A DNA stretch of 64,000 bases from AC-32 sp963754265 (GCA_963754265.1 CAVWFB010000006.1:49364-113363); one strand, 5' to 3'. Positions 52,499 through 61,597 are shown, counted from the stretch's first letter. Program-made: numbers and translations. Notes: a model not told the origin generated them from the sequence alone.

Positions 52499-53640
52499 GT
52501 GGGCTACAACATCGGGAACGTCGGCCCGGCGGCCGATGTGCTCGCGCAGGCGTACGACGTCCGGCTCGGAGCGGTCGGCCTGCTCGCCACTGCGCTCTTC
52601 GTCACGCACCTTGTGATGCAGATCCCCGGCGGGAGGCTCGTCGACCGGTACGGAGCGCGGCTGCTCGGGATCTGCGCGCTTGCGATCATCGCGGTGGGAA
52701 ACCTTCTGGCACTGATCGTCGAGTCGTTCGGCCTCGGGGTGGCCGGCAGGCTCGTGGCGGGGATCGGCACCGGGATCGGGTTCGTCGCGGGCAGCGACTA
52801 CGTGCGCGGCACCGTCGGCACGGCGAGCGCCCAGGGTTTCTACGGCGCGGCCGGCGTCGGCGGCGGCGGGCTTGCGATCGCGCTCGTCCCGCTGGCGATT
52901 CCGGGACTCGACTGGCGCGCTCCGTACGTCACGGCGCTGGTGTTCGCCCTCGCCGTCCTCGTCTGCCTCCCGCTGGCGCCGCGCGACCGGCCGGCGGGCG
53001 AGCGTCGCCGGGAGTCCGCCCGGGTCCCGGCCGCGGACCTCGTCCGCGACCGCAGGCTCTACCCGCTCGCCATGGCCCACACGGCATCGTTCGGCCTCAG
53101 CGTCATCGTCGGGGTCTGGGCAGTCTCCCTGCTCAAGCACGACGGCTATGGACGGAGCCTGGCCGGAGCGGTCGGGGCCCTGGCGCTCCTCGGCGGGCTC
53201 GTGACACGTCCCCTCGAGGGCCGGTTGTTGCAGCACCGCCCCGAGACCGCCATCCGGCTGGTCGGTATCAGTATGTTCGCGGGAGCCGCGGGAACCGTCC
53301 TACTCCTGCTTGACCTCCCGCTCGCAGTTCGGGTTGCGGGCGCGGCGATGTTGGGACTCGCCGCCGGGATCCCCTTCGCGCCGGCCTTCGTCGGTGCCCA
53401 GGCGACGAGACCGGACGCCCCCGGGGCCGCGATCGGGTTCATCAACAGCTGCGCGACGTTCCTCATCGTGGTGGGCACGCCGCTGGTCGGGCTGACGTTC
53501 GGCCTGACCGGGCACGGGCGCCTCGGCTTCGTGGCCATCGCCGCGTTGTGGGCGCTCGCGTACATTCCAGTGCGGCCGTCGCAGCTGGCGGTCCTGGAGG
53601 ACGGCGCCGATCGCACGCTTCGCCGCCAGCGTGACCCGGA
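52499..53640 (+). CDS. MFS transporter (start and stop unclear)
   Basis: About 12 hydrophobic segments with GGRLVDRYGARLLGICAL (motif A) and GAAGVGGGGLAIALVPLA. The frame is open upstream of GTG 52499; a likely start is GTG 52437 with an indel near 52455-52460. No stop occurs in frame at the expected end (about 53640): the frame stays open through the antisense DUF389 gene into arsR. A +2 frame has TGA at about 53629-53631, so a lost base near the 3' end is likely. Probable uptake or export partner of the upstream enzymes. Confidence 0.8.
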
Positions 53641-53653
53641 AGGTGAAGCACGA

Positions 53654-54568
53654 TCATCCCTCTGCCGCCGTTTCGCGTCTTCGCGCCGCCGCTGCACGCC
53701 GGGCCAGCAGTCGCTGGAGCACGAGGGTGCCGGAAGCGGCCACCACGAGCATGGCGATGTTCGTGCCGAGCACTTCAAGCGCCCCCAGAGCGTTTCCGCT
53801 CTCTCCGAGGCCCACGGCGACGCCGAGGTACGCGGCAGCCGGGATCGTGGTCACGGAGACGGCAACGCCGACGCCGGAGCTGGCGCGGGTCTCCAGCGCG
53901 AGCATTCCGGCGACACCGGCAGCGAGGGCGACCACGATCGTCTCGTCGTTGACGGTGGTCAGGCTCCCCAGCACCGTCGAATCGATGTTGAAGCCCGACG
54001 GGAGTCGGTCGAACTGGTTCTGCGCAAACGCGGATGCTGCGGCCGCGGCACTTGTGAACCCCATGCCCACGACAAGCGTCACGAACGCCCGTCCTGCCAG
54101 GCGCAGGCGGCGGTCTACCAGTCCGACGCCGACCGCGGTGATCGGCAGAAGGTCGGGGCTGATGGCCATCGCGCCGACGATCAGGATCACGTTGTACTCG
54201 ACCACGCCGTAGCTGGCGATCAGGCCTGCCACGAACATGAACGCGAGGTAGCGCGCGATCGGCCGCGAGTTGCGCGCAGCCATCCCGAGCACGTCTTCCC
54301 AGACGAGGCCCGCCTCGGCCCCTTGCCCGCTCGAGCGGCCGAGGACCTCCACGCGTGTCAGGGTTACGTCGGCCTCGGGAACGCCGAGCCGGCGCAGGTT
54401 GTCCAGCAGCTCGTCGACGGCCCTCGGGTGGACGGTTGCCACGACGACGGCGTGCTCCGGCCGCGTCGCGCCGGTGAGCCGGACGCGGCTGACCTCGTCG
54501 TTTTCGTCGAGCAGCTGCGCGACGGCCGCCATCGCTCCAGACTCGCCGAAGACCTCGAGCCGGATCAC
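53654..54568 (-). CDS. DUF389 family membrane protein
   Basis: 304 residues. A soluble ferredoxin-like N-terminal domain (about 90 residues) and a C-terminal membrane domain with YNVILIVGAMAISPDLLPITAVGVGL, the diagnostic DUF389 motif. Function unknown. GTG 54568 follows TAGGCT at 6 nt. Confidence 0.9.
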   Translation of the reverse strand: MIRLEVFGESGAMAAVAQLLDENDEVSRVRLTGATRPEHAVVVATVHPRAVDELLDNLRRLGVPEADVTLTRVEVLGRSSGQGAEAGLVWEDVLGMAARNSRPIARYLAFMFVAGLIASYGVVEYNVILIVGAMAISPDLLPITAVGVGLVDRRLRLAGRAFVTLVVGMGFTSAAAAASAFAQNQFDRLPSGFNIDSTVLGSLTTVNDETIVVALAAGVAGMLALETRASSGVGVAVSVTTIPAAAYLGVAVGLGESGNALGALEVLGTNIAMLVVAASGTLVLQRLLARRAAAARRRETAAEG

Positions 54569-54654
54569 CGGCCGAGCCTAACTCGGCAGGCGTCGATCCG
54601 GATCACCCGGTTTGTACGACGCCATCGTCTCTTGCATCGCAGCGCCGAACTCAC

Positions 54655-54677
54655 TATAGTGAACCGAATGGTTCGGT
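54655..54677 (+). promoter_or_regulatory. ArsR promoter and operator over the start codon
   Basis: TATAGT (54655-54660) lies 7 nt before ATG 54668. ACCGAA-TGG-TTCGGT (54663-54677) is a perfect inverted repeat spanning the start codon, placed so that bound ArsR would block initiation of this leaderless transcript. Confidence 0.65.
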
Positions 54678-54979
54678 ATTCAACGACCGTCGACCGCGCC
54701 TTCGCGGCCCTCGGCGACCCGACCCGCCGCGCCGTCGTCGAACGGCTCGGTTCGGGCAGCGCGACGATCAGCGAGCTCGCCGAGCCCTTCGGCATGTCGC
54801 TGACCGGAATGAAGAAGCACGTCCGGCTGCTCGAGGAGGCCGAGCTCGTCACGACGGAGAAGGTCGGGCGTGTCCGCAGGTGCACGCTCGTGCCCTACGC
54901 CTTCGAGGGCATCAGCACGTGGCTGCAGCGACTCGATCGCTTCGCGAAGGTCGTCGAACGAACGAAAGGAGCACGATGA
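54668..54979 (+). CDS. ArsR-family transcriptional regulator
   Basis: 103 residues: FAALGDPTRRAVVERLGSG, TISELAEPFGMSLTGMKKHVRLLEEAELV, then a wing. No metal-binding Cys is seen, so it is the non-metal SRPBCC-linked type. TGA overlaps the next ATG (ATGA). Confidence 0.93.
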   Translation: MVRYSTTVDRAFAALGDPTRRAVVERLGSGSATISELAEPFGMSLTGMKKHVRLLEEAELVTTEKVGRVRRCTLVPYAFEGISTWLQRLDRFAKVVERTKGAR

Positions 54980-55395
54980 GCCCGACCAAGAAGAAGGAAG
55001 GATTCTCGGCAGAGGAAAAGGCCGCCATGAGAGCGCGCGCTCGAGAGCTGAAGGCGGCCGAGGATGGGGAAACCGCGGTGCGCGACGCGCTCGCAGCGAT
55101 GTCGCCTGACGATCGCGCGACCGGTGAGCGGATCCACGCGATCGTCAAGGAGACCGCCCCCGACCTCACGCCGAAGACCTGGTACGGGATGCCCGCCTAC
55201 GCCAACAAGGACGGCAAGGTCGTCGTCTTCTTCCGCAACGCGGAGAAGTTCAAGGAGCGCTACGCGATGCTCGGCTTCAACGACACCGCGAACCTCGACG
55301 ACGGCTCGATGTGGCCGGTCGCCTTCGCGTTGGGGAAGCTGACCAAGGCCGACGAGGCCAGGATCACGAAGCTCGTCAAGCAGGCGGTGAGCTGA
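54976..55395 (+). CDS. DUF1801-like protein
   Basis: 139 residues: a charged helical N-terminus, then TWYGMPAYANKDGKVVVFF and FKERYAMLGFND, the DUF1801/YdhG fold. Role unknown; members are often found with ArsR and SRPBCC genes. Translationally coupled to arsR. Confidence 0.85.
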   Translation: MSPTKKKEGFSAEEKAAMRARARELKAAEDGETAVRDALAAMSPDDRATGERIHAIVKETAPDLTPKTWYGMPAYANKDGKVVVFFRNAEKFKERYAMLGFNDTANLDDGSMWPVAFALGKLTKADEARITKLVKQAVS

Positions 55396-55397
55396 CG

Positions 55398-55832
55398 ATG
55401 AACGAGACCACCGTCGCTACTCCGAGCGAGCTCGAGATCCGCGTCGAGCGAGTCTTCGACGCGCCGCGCGCGCACGTCTTCTCCGTCTGGACGGATCCCC
55501 AGCTGATCCCCGAATGGTGGGGCGACGGCACTGTCGTCGAGGAGATGGACGTCCGTCCAGGCGGCACGTACCGGTTCCGAACCGCCTTCGGCCTCGTCGA
55601 GGGAGAGTTCCGCGAGGTCGTGCCACCCGAGCGGCTCGTGCAGACGTTCCAGAACCACCTGCAGACGCTCGAGTTCGAGGACCTGGGCGACCGGACGAAG
55701 CTGACGCAGACGATGCGCTTCGCTACGACCGAGGAGCGCGACACGACGATGCAGTACGGCGTCGAGGAAGGAGCGAAGAGCGGCTTCGCGCGCGTGGACG
55801 CGCTGCTGCAGCGTCTACCGCTCGACGCGTGA
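55398..55832 (+). CDS. SRPBCC (AHSA1-type) family protein
   Basis: 144 residues: RVFDAPRAHVFSVWTDPQLIPEWWG, DVRPGGTYRFRT and FEDLGDRTKLTQTMRFATTEERD. START-like hydrophobic ligand cavity. Two bases after the DUF1801 stop; the three genes form an operon under ArsR. Confidence 0.92.
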   Translation: MNETTVATPSELEIRVERVFDAPRAHVFSVWTDPQLIPEWWGDGTVVEEMDVRPGGTYRFRTAFGLVEGEFREVVPPERLVQTFQNHLQTLEFEDLGDRTKLTQTMRFATTEERDTTMQYGVEEGAKSGFARVDALLQRLPLDA

Positions 55833-55854
55833 GCCGCTCAAAGATCGTCGTCGG

Positions 55855-56081
55855 CTAGGGCAGGGCGCCGGTGTCGAGCCACGATCGGAACCGCCGCACG
55901 TCCTCGTCGGCCCACGCGGCGTCGCACGGCATCTGTCCGGCGGCGAGCGCTGCGTAGATCGGCTCCGCGTTGTACGAACGTCCTCGTACGACGCCAGGTC
56001 GAAGGCGGACAGCATCGATTGGATATCGCGATCCCTGAAGAGCGGCCGGATGTCCCTGGCGAAGCTCAGTTGCTGTGCCAT
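55855..56081 (-). CDS. Small conserved hypothetical protein (frameshifted)
   Basis: ATG 56081 overlaps the SnoaL-like gene's stop (TGATG). It reads MAQQLSFARDIRPLFRDRDI and FDLASYEDV, then must shift near 55975-55985 to NAEPIYAALAAGQMPCD, AWADEDVRRFRSWL and DTGALP. Resembles small single-Cys proteins (IRPLF...MPCD) of unknown role. Confidence 0.65.
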
Positions 56082-56557
56082 CAGTTCTCCTCTCCCGTAC
56101 CGAGAAGTCGCGTCTCGCTCCAGTCAAGGATGAGATTGCGCTCGGCGAAGTACCAGCTTTGGTCGATCTTGGTGAAGGTGTCGAGGTAGCGGAGCGAGGC
56201 GATCATGATCTTGCGGGTGCCGCCTTCGGTGTAGACGTGGTGCGCGATCGTGTAACTCTCGCCTGTGGCGCGGTTTCCGTCGATCGTGACCGTGCTTTGG
56301 CCGTTGAAATGGGTCGTCGCCTCGTAGCGATTGAGGTCATCGAAGACGGGCGTAAGCGCTTCTCGTCCTTCTAGGACGTAGGTTGGCTCGCTGGCTTCGC
56401 CATCCATGTAGACGGCGAAGCGAGTGTCTTCGGTGAAGAGCGCCTTTTGCCCTTCGGCGTCCCGACGGTCGGCGCAGTGAGCGTACGCGTCGAAGAGTTC
56501 ACGCAACGCAAGGCGGTCGGCGGCTTCAGCCGCAGTGAGTTCGGTGTGGACGGCCAT
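56081..56557 (-). CDS. SnoaL/NTF2-like family protein
   Basis: 158 residues: ADRLALRELFDAYAHCADRRD, VTIDGNRATGESYTIAHHVY and WYFAERNLILDWSETR, the NTF2-like cone fold often used by polyketide cyclases or dehydratases. CTGAGGAG precedes ATG. Same strand as the AlkA and reductase genes. Confidence 0.85.
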   Translation of the reverse strand: MAVHTELTAAEAADRLALRELFDAYAHCADRRDAEGQKALFTEDTRFAVYMDGEASEPTYVLEGREALTPVFDDLNRYEATTHFNGQSTVTIDGNRATGESYTIAHHVYTEGGTRKIMIASLRYLDTFTKIDQSWYFAERNLILDWSETRLLGTGEEN

Positions 56558-56570
56558 CGACGGAAGCTCC

Positions 56571-57167
56571 TCAGAGTCGGATGAGGTTGACGCCGGCGAG
56601 CGGGTGGTGGATCTGCTGCATCGCGCCGCCTGTGGCCAGATCTCCGAGGTCGATCGCGGCGAAGCCCGCGTCCTGGAACAGCGCGACGACCTCCGCTTTC
56701 GCGTCGGCGTCGTCGCCGGAGACGAAGATCACGCGCCGGCCGCCGGCCGCGTCTGGGCCCGAGCCGAGCACGTCGGCGCCGAGCGTGTTGGCGGCCTTGA
56801 CCACCCGCGCGCCGCCAACGAGGTCGGCGACGAGCTCGCTCGATGTCCTCCCCTGGAGATCGTCGGCAGCCCAGTCGTTCGTCGCGTCGATGACGACCTG
56901 ACCGTTCCAGGTGAGGCCTTGCACGGCCTCGGGCACGCTGTCCCAGGGCACCGCGATCACGACGATGCCGGCCGCCGCCGCGTCGGCCGGCGTTCCCGCC
57001 GACACGCCGTCGCCGAGGTCCGAGACCACCGATGCGAGCGACTCCGGGCCGCGGCTGTTGGCGATCACGACCTCGCGCCCGGCCCGGCGAGCGGTCCGCG
57101 CCATCGCCTGCCCGAGACGCCCTGCGCCGATGATTCCCACAGAGTTGCCGTCGCTTTGGCCCATCAC
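56571..57167 (-). CDS. NADPH-dependent F420 reductase-like protein
   Basis: 198 residues with Rossmann loop SVGIIGAGRLGQAMAR, VVIANSRGPESL, AVPWDSVPEAV, VIDATNDW and VVKAANTLGADVL. The architecture matches NADP:F420 oxidoreductase-like proteins. GTG 57167 overlaps the AlkA stop. Confidence 0.87.
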   Translation of the reverse strand: MMGQSDGNSVGIIGAGRLGQAMARTARRAGREVVIANSRGPESLASVVSDLGDGVSAGTPADAAAAGIVVIAVPWDSVPEAVQGLTWNGQVVIDATNDWAADDLQGRTSSELVADLVGGARVVKAANTLGADVLGSGPDAAGGRRVIFVSGDDADAKAEVVALFQDAGFAAIDLGDLATGGAMQQIHHPLAGVNLIRL

Positions 57168-57827
57168 GGTTGCCCGTCGTATTCGGACGCGAACAGGTAG
57201 CTCACTCCCAGGCTCCGATACGGCCGCCAGCGATCCGATACCTGAGCCACCTCGTCCTCGGTCGGAAGGTGGTCGAAGCCGTACGCTCGTTGGATCGCGC
57301 GTCGAAGCGCGAGGTCGCCCGAGAGGAAGACGTCAGGCCGATCGAGAGCCACGAGCAGGAACCCCCGCGCGGTCCACGGCCCGATGCCGGACACCTCGGT
57401 CAGGGTCGCCTCGACCTCGTCGTCGGTCATGCGCGAGAGCGCCGCCTCGCTCAGGCGTCCGTCGACGAACCTCTCAGCGAGCGCGCGTAAGGTCTCGCCT
57501 TTTCGAGCCGAGAAGCCGCTGTCGCGCAGTACCTGCGGATCGGCCGCGAGCAGCTCGGCCGGCGACGGCAGATGCCCTCCGAATCGCTCCTGCAGATGCG
57601 AGATGATCGCCCGGGTCGAGGCGACGGACAGCTGTTGGCCCGCGACCTGGAAGACGAGCGTCGCGAAGGCATCGAGCGGCGGAAGCTCGTCCATCCAGGC
57701 CCGCGGGCGGAAATCCGGCCGCGCGTCGATCAGCCGCGCGAGCACGGGGTCCGCCTGACCGAAGGAACTCGCGCGCCTCGGGATCGGCAATCGCGGCTTG
57801 CTTGCGGGGTGGGGCGTCCACGCTCAT
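57164..57827 (-). CDS. DNA-3-methyladenine glycosylase, AlkA-like (frameshifted at N-terminus)
   Basis: HhH-GPD protein: FATLVFQVAGQQLSVASTRAI, LTEVSGIGPWTARGFLL (hairpin-helix-hairpin) and LSGDLALRRAI (catalytic Asp). ATG 57827 begins MSVDAPPRKQAAIADPEAREF; a +1 shift at about 57758-57765 joins it to GQADPVLARLIDARPDF. It excises alkylated bases. Its ATG overlaps the stop of an SDR fragment (ATGA). Confidence 0.87.
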
Positions 57828-57916
57828 GGTTGTACCACTAGGCGGTCGCCGAGCGGCTGACAGGCGACCTCGAAGCCGAGCCCTCTGTTCGCTCCCGTGA
57901 TGAGCGTTGTCGTCAT
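57824..57916 (-). pseudogene. SDR N-terminal remnant with intact promoter
   Basis: ATG 57916 follows a TATCGT box (57928-57923) at 6 nt and encodes MTTLITGANRGLGFEVACQ, a textbook SDR cofactor loop (TGxNRGLG), then ends after 30 residues. The TGA overlaps the AlkA ATG. Looks like a deleted gene whose promoter now drives AlkA. The 57917-58179 gap holds nothing else I can support. Confidence 0.6.
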
Positions 57917-58179
57917 GTCCAAACGATAGGGCGTGTATTAGGCGCGCGGAGCACATCCGGGAGCCCGGAACCGCTGCTAGGGGGTAGCTGCAGTGTCGAC
58001 TTGCGGCTCGTCGCGATGCGCTGCGCTGAGCCTCGCCGCGACCCTGTCGTGGTGACACACCCGTTCTCCCTCGCCTGACCAAGGCGCTCCCATGAGTCAC
58101 CCGCGGCCAGACCACGATCCTCGCGACGCTTGTGCTCGCGGTCAGCGATGCTGACCTCGAAAATGAGGCTCAAGCGTTC

Positions 58180-58929
58180 ATGAACACGAGCGTCCTCGTC
58201 TCCACGTTTCTCGCCGCGACGATCGAGGTGATCGAGATGGTCGCCATCGTGGTCGCCGTCGGCGTTACGAGGTCCTGGCGCGTTGCGCTCCTCGGGGCGG
58301 CCGCCGGTCTGCTGGTGCTGGCCGTCGTGGTCGCGGTGTTGGGCACGGCGCTGCAGGGAGTGCCGCTCAAGCCGGTCCGGCTCGTCGTCGGTGCGCTGCT
58401 GCTGGCGTTCGGCTCGCAATGGCTGCGCAAGGGGATCCTCCTCGTCTCGCGCGACGGCTGGGCCACCGGCATCGGCGAGGAGACCGTCGACGAGGACGTG
58501 CCTCCCGGTTTCGACTGGACGGGCTTCGTCCTCTCGTTCAAGGGCGTCTCGCTCGAGGGGCTCGAGGTCGCCGTGATCGTCGTGGCCTTCGGCGCTGCGT
58601 CCGGTGCGATCGGCTCCGCGGCGATCGGCGCCGCGGCCTCGGTCATCATCGTGGGCGCACTGGGGCTCGCGAGCTACCGCCTTGTCGCGCGCATTCCAAG
58701 GCGCGCGCTGCAGCTGTTCGTCGGCGCACTGCTCACCACGTTCGGGACCTTCTGGGCGGGTGAGGGTCTCAGCGTCGACTGGCCTGGAGGGGATCTCGCG
58801 CTCGTGTGGCTGGGCGCTTTCTACGTGGCCGCAGCGCTGCTCTTGGTGTCCGCGGTGTCGGCCTGGCGCCGCGGGATCGCGCCGCGCCACGAAATCGAAC
58901 GGCCGTCGCCGGCCGGAGCGGGCCGATGA
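58180..58929 (+). CDS. COG4280-type membrane protein
   Basis: 249 residues with about seven membrane segments: STFLAATIEVIEMVAIVVAVGVTRSW (helix with acidic residues), VVGALLLAFGSQWLRKGIL, and a second half with FKGVSLEGLEVAVIVVAFG and FVGALLTTFGTFWAGEGLS, showing an internal duplication. Function unknown; resembles GDT1-like transporters. ATG 58180 is chosen over upstream starts. Confidence 0.82.
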   Translation: MNTSVLVSTFLAATIEVIEMVAIVVAVGVTRSWRVALLGAAAGLLVLAVVVAVLGTALQGVPLKPVRLVVGALLLAFGSQWLRKGILLVSRDGWATGIGEETVDEDVPPGFDWTGFVLSFKGVSLEGLEVAVIVVAFGAASGAIGSAAIGAAASVIIVGALGLASYRLVARIPRRALQLFVGALLTTFGTFWAGEGLSVDWPGGDLALVWLGAFYVAAALLLVSAVSAWRRGIAPRHEIERPSPAGAGR

Positions 58930-59141
58930 TCCTCTGGCGGTGGATCCGTGCGTTCGTTCTTTTCTGGGTCGACTACATCTTCGGCGACGATTGGACCGTG
59001 GCAGCGGTGATCGGTGTCGCGCTGCTGGCCACGTGGGGTCTGGTGCAGGCGGGCGTTCCCGCCTGGTGGCTGCTGCCGCTCGCCGTCCTCGGCGCGACGG
59101 TGCGCAGCCTCCACGCGGCGGTCATGCGGGAGCGCCGTTGA
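58926..59141 (+). CDS. Small membrane protein
   Basis: 71 residues, two transmembrane helices (VAAVIGVALLATWGLV and WWLLPLAVLGATVRSL) after an aromatic-rich N-terminus. ATGA overlap with the COG4280 gene suggests a partner. Confidence 0.7.
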   Translation: MILWRWIRAFVLFWVDYIFGDDWTVAAVIGVALLATWGLVQAGVPAWWLLPLAVLGATVRSLHAAVMRERR

Positions 59142-59228
59142 CCGCCCGGCAGGACACGACCCGCGCGCTGTCCGCACCTGTGCGCGGCCCGAGCCGACGA
59201 TCCCATGTGCCGGCCGCGGTACACGCGA

Positions 59229-59465
59229 CTACGCCGTCTGGTGGTCGCGCGCGAGGCGGGCCAGCTCTACGCGTGAGTTGATCCTGAGCTTTGCGAACAC
59301 GTGGCGGAGATGGCTGTTGACGGTGTGGGGTGAGACGAAGAGTCGCTCGGCGACTTCGCGATTCGTCAGGCCCTCGGCGACCAGTTGGGCTACCGCGAGC
59401 TCCGAAGAGGTCATCGCCGCCCAACCGTTCGTCTCGGGTTCGGCGGCGACGAGGCGCCGCCGCAC
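59229..59465 (-). pseudogene. LuxR-type HTH domain, truncated
   Basis: 78 residues: LTNREVAERLFVSPHTVNSHLRHVFAKLRINSR is a complete LuxR/GerE DNA-binding domain at the C-terminus. Upstream the frame continues through TPR-like sequence (YAELGATWDARR) to a stop at about 59565, with no start or sensor/ATPase domain. Most likely the 3' piece of a large LuxR regulator. Nothing firm is visible in 59566-59720. Confidence 0.6.
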
Positions 59466-59721
59466 GCCGAGTTCGCGGAGGTGGCTGCGGACGCGACGGG
59501 CGTCCCAGGTCGCGCCGAGCTCCGCGTAGACCCTCGCGTCGGCGCTAGGGCCTCACCGGGTTGTCGTCGCCTCGGTGTCGCTGCGGGACTTTGCGCTGGG
59601 CCTCGGTGCGCGTCTGATTGGTCAGGCGCCGGAAGAAGCGGCCTTCGCGCTGGTGTCTTCTTCTGCTCAATCGCTTCGATAGGGTCGGGTTGACTTTCAC
59701 CCGACCGGAGGGGAGTTCGTC

Positions 59722-60579
59722 ATGGCGTCAATTTCCGAGCGGGAGAACCGGGAGATCGAGGCGGCCAACGCCTCTGGCAACACTCCGGTCGTCTTCATCC
59801 ACGGCCTCTGGCTGCTGCCGAGCAGCTGGGCCAACTGGGCGGACTTTTTCAAGCAGGCCGGCTACGCGCCGCTGACGCCGGACTGGCCAGACGATCCGGA
59901 AACGGTTGAAGAGGCGCGGGCGAACCCGGACGTCCTCGCCAAGAAGACGCTGAAGCAGATTGCCGACCACACGGCCGACGTGATCGGCAAGCTCGAGAAG
60001 AAGCCCGCCGTGATGGGGCACTCGACCGGCGGGTTGCTCGCCCAGATGCTCGCCGGCCGTGGGCTCTCGGCAGCCACGGTTGCCATCGACCCGGGCGTGT
60101 TTCGCGGGGTTCTGCCGCTGCCCTTCTCCACCCTCAAGGCGTCTGGACCTTTCCTGTTGAACCCCCGGTACCGAGGCCGCGCCATCACGCTCACTTTCGA
60201 CCAGTTCAAGTACGGCTGGACGAACGCCCTCGATGAGGACGAGGCGAAGCGCCTTTACGACACCTACCACGTGGCCGGGTCGGGGATCGCCCTGGCCCAG
60301 ATGGCCAACGCCAACCTCAACCCCGGGACCGAGTCGAAGGTCGACACGAAGAACCCCGATCGGGGCCCGCTGCTGATCCTCGACGGGGAGAAGGACCACA
60401 CGGTTCCCTGGGCGATCGCCAACGCCTCCTACAAGCGGCAGAAGCGCAATCCGAGCGTCACCGAGATCAAGAAGATGCCCAACCGCGGCCACTCGCTGAC
60501 CATCGACCACGGCTGGCAGGAGGTCGCGCAGACCGCGCTCGACTTCGTCAAGCGGTTCGTCCCGGCCAAGCCGAGCTAG
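59722..60579 (+). CDS. Alpha/beta hydrolase
   Basis: 285 residues. VVFIHGLWLLPSSW (oxyanion), nucleophile GHSTGGLLAQ (Ser), LILDGEKDHTVPW (acid) and NRGHSLTIDHGW (His). Resembles soil-bacterial lipase/esterase-like hydrolases. GGAGGGGAG precedes ATG. Confidence 0.92.
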   Translation: MASISERENREIEAANASGNTPVVFIHGLWLLPSSWANWADFFKQAGYAPLTPDWPDDPETVEEARANPDVLAKKTLKQIADHTADVIGKLEKKPAVMGHSTGGLLAQMLAGRGLSAATVAIDPGVFRGVLPLPFSTLKASGPFLLNPRYRGRAITLTFDQFKYGWTNALDEDEAKRLYDTYHVAGSGIALAQMANANLNPGTESKVDTKNPDRGPLLILDGEKDHTVPWAIANASYKRQKRNPSVTEIKKMPNRGHSLTIDHGWQEVAQTALDFVKRFVPAKPS

Positions 60580-60600
60580 CCGGCCTCGATCTGCGGCCGG
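60580..60600 (+). terminator. Candidate hairpin after the hydrolase
   Basis: CCGGCC / GGCCGG, 9-nt loop, immediately after the TAG; no U-tract. Nothing else is recognised in the 60601-60824 gap. Confidence 0.35.
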
Positions 60601-60824
60601 AATTCCGGGCCGACGGGACGCCGACCAACGAAACCCATGTCCTCGTCTGCATCGGCGTTGGCACCGGTTGCGCCCGCTTGACTCTATAAACGCTCCATCC
60701 CGTAGTCGCGCCCGTGAGGCGCGCCGGCTGCCCACGCTCGCGCTGTTGGGTGATGAGTCATCGAGCGTAAGGACGGTCGCGCAGCCGAGGGCTTCGGCTT
60801 GGCCGTTAGCGTTCGCGCGTCACG

Positions 60825-61505
60825 GTGAGGGTCGGCGACCTCAACTGGATGCAGCTCGAGGCCTACCTGGGCGGAGACGACCGGATCGTGCTCCCCATTG
60901 GCTCGACCGAGCAGCATGCCTACCTCTCTCTCGAGACCGACAACATCCTTGCCGAGGGTGCGTCCGTTGAGGCCGCCGAGCCGCTCGGGGTCCCGGTGCT
61001 GCCGGTGCTCCCATACGGTGTGACCGGCTTCACCGCGTACCCGGGCAGCCCCACGCTCCAGGAGTCCACGCTGGTCGCGGTCCTCTCGGACGTCGTCGAT
61101 TCGCTACTCGGCCAGGGCTTCGCGCGGATCCTCGTCGTCAACGGTCATGGCGGAAACACCGAGTCAGGCAGGGCGTGGACACAACGCCGGCCGGACGAGG
61201 CGGTGGTCTGGCATGAGCTTTGGGAAGGACGACCGGACGAGATCGCGGCGGAAATCGATCCCGACTACGACCATGCGTCATGGTCGGAGAACTTCCCCTG
61301 GACGCGGCTTCCCGGCGTTGTGATCCCAGCGCAGCGCAAGCCACCAGTCGAATGGTCTGAGGGCGGAAACCCCGGGACGTGGAGGGAAGCCCTTGGCGAC
61401 GGCTCGTTCGGCGGCCTCTACCAACGGTCGCCGCAAGACGAGGGCCGGCTCTGGGAGGCCGCAGTGCAGGCGATCCGTACGCGTCTCGAAGACTGGGACG
61501 CATAG
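60825..61505 (+). CDS. Creatininase-family protein
   Basis: 226 residues: VLPIGSTEQHAYLSLETDN (metal site Glu-x-His and Asp), YGVTGFTAYPGS, and ILVVNGHGGNTE (metal). Family members hydrolyse creatinine or act on folded pterin/mycofactocin precursors; substrate unknown. Start GTG 60825 is the only good candidate; the first repeat copy lies 26 bases after the stop. Confidence 0.88.
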   Translation: MRVGDLNWMQLEAYLGGDDRIVLPIGSTEQHAYLSLETDNILAEGASVEAAEPLGVPVLPVLPYGVTGFTAYPGSPTLQESTLVAVLSDVVDSLLGQGFARILVVNGHGGNTESGRAWTQRRPDEAVVWHELWEGRPDEIAAEIDPDYDHASWSENFPWTRLPGVVIPAQRKPPVEWSEGGNPGTWREALGDGSFGGLYQRSPQDEGRLWEAAVQAIRTRLEDWDA

Positions 61506-61530
61506 AAGCAGGCGGCTACGCCCGTCGGGG

Positions 61531-61552
61531 TCGTTCCCGAACACTGGCCCAG
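61531..61552 (+). repeat. Intergenic repeat copy 1
   Basis: TCGTTCCCGAACACTGGCCC plus AG. Between the convergent creatininase and VOC stops. Most divergent of five copies; the others match ACATTCCTGAACGCTGGCCC followed by AG. Confidence 0.75.
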
Positions 61553-61597
61553 ACTTCGGCTCTTTACAAGTGGGAGATCGTCGTCCCGCCCCATTCC

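Noticed and set aside
52499..54979. One continuous 826-codon frame from the MFS transporter to ArsR, as if a fusion protein
   Set aside because: The middle is antisense to the well-supported DUF389 gene and has no domain; arsR has its own promoter and operator. The missing stop is better explained by an indel.
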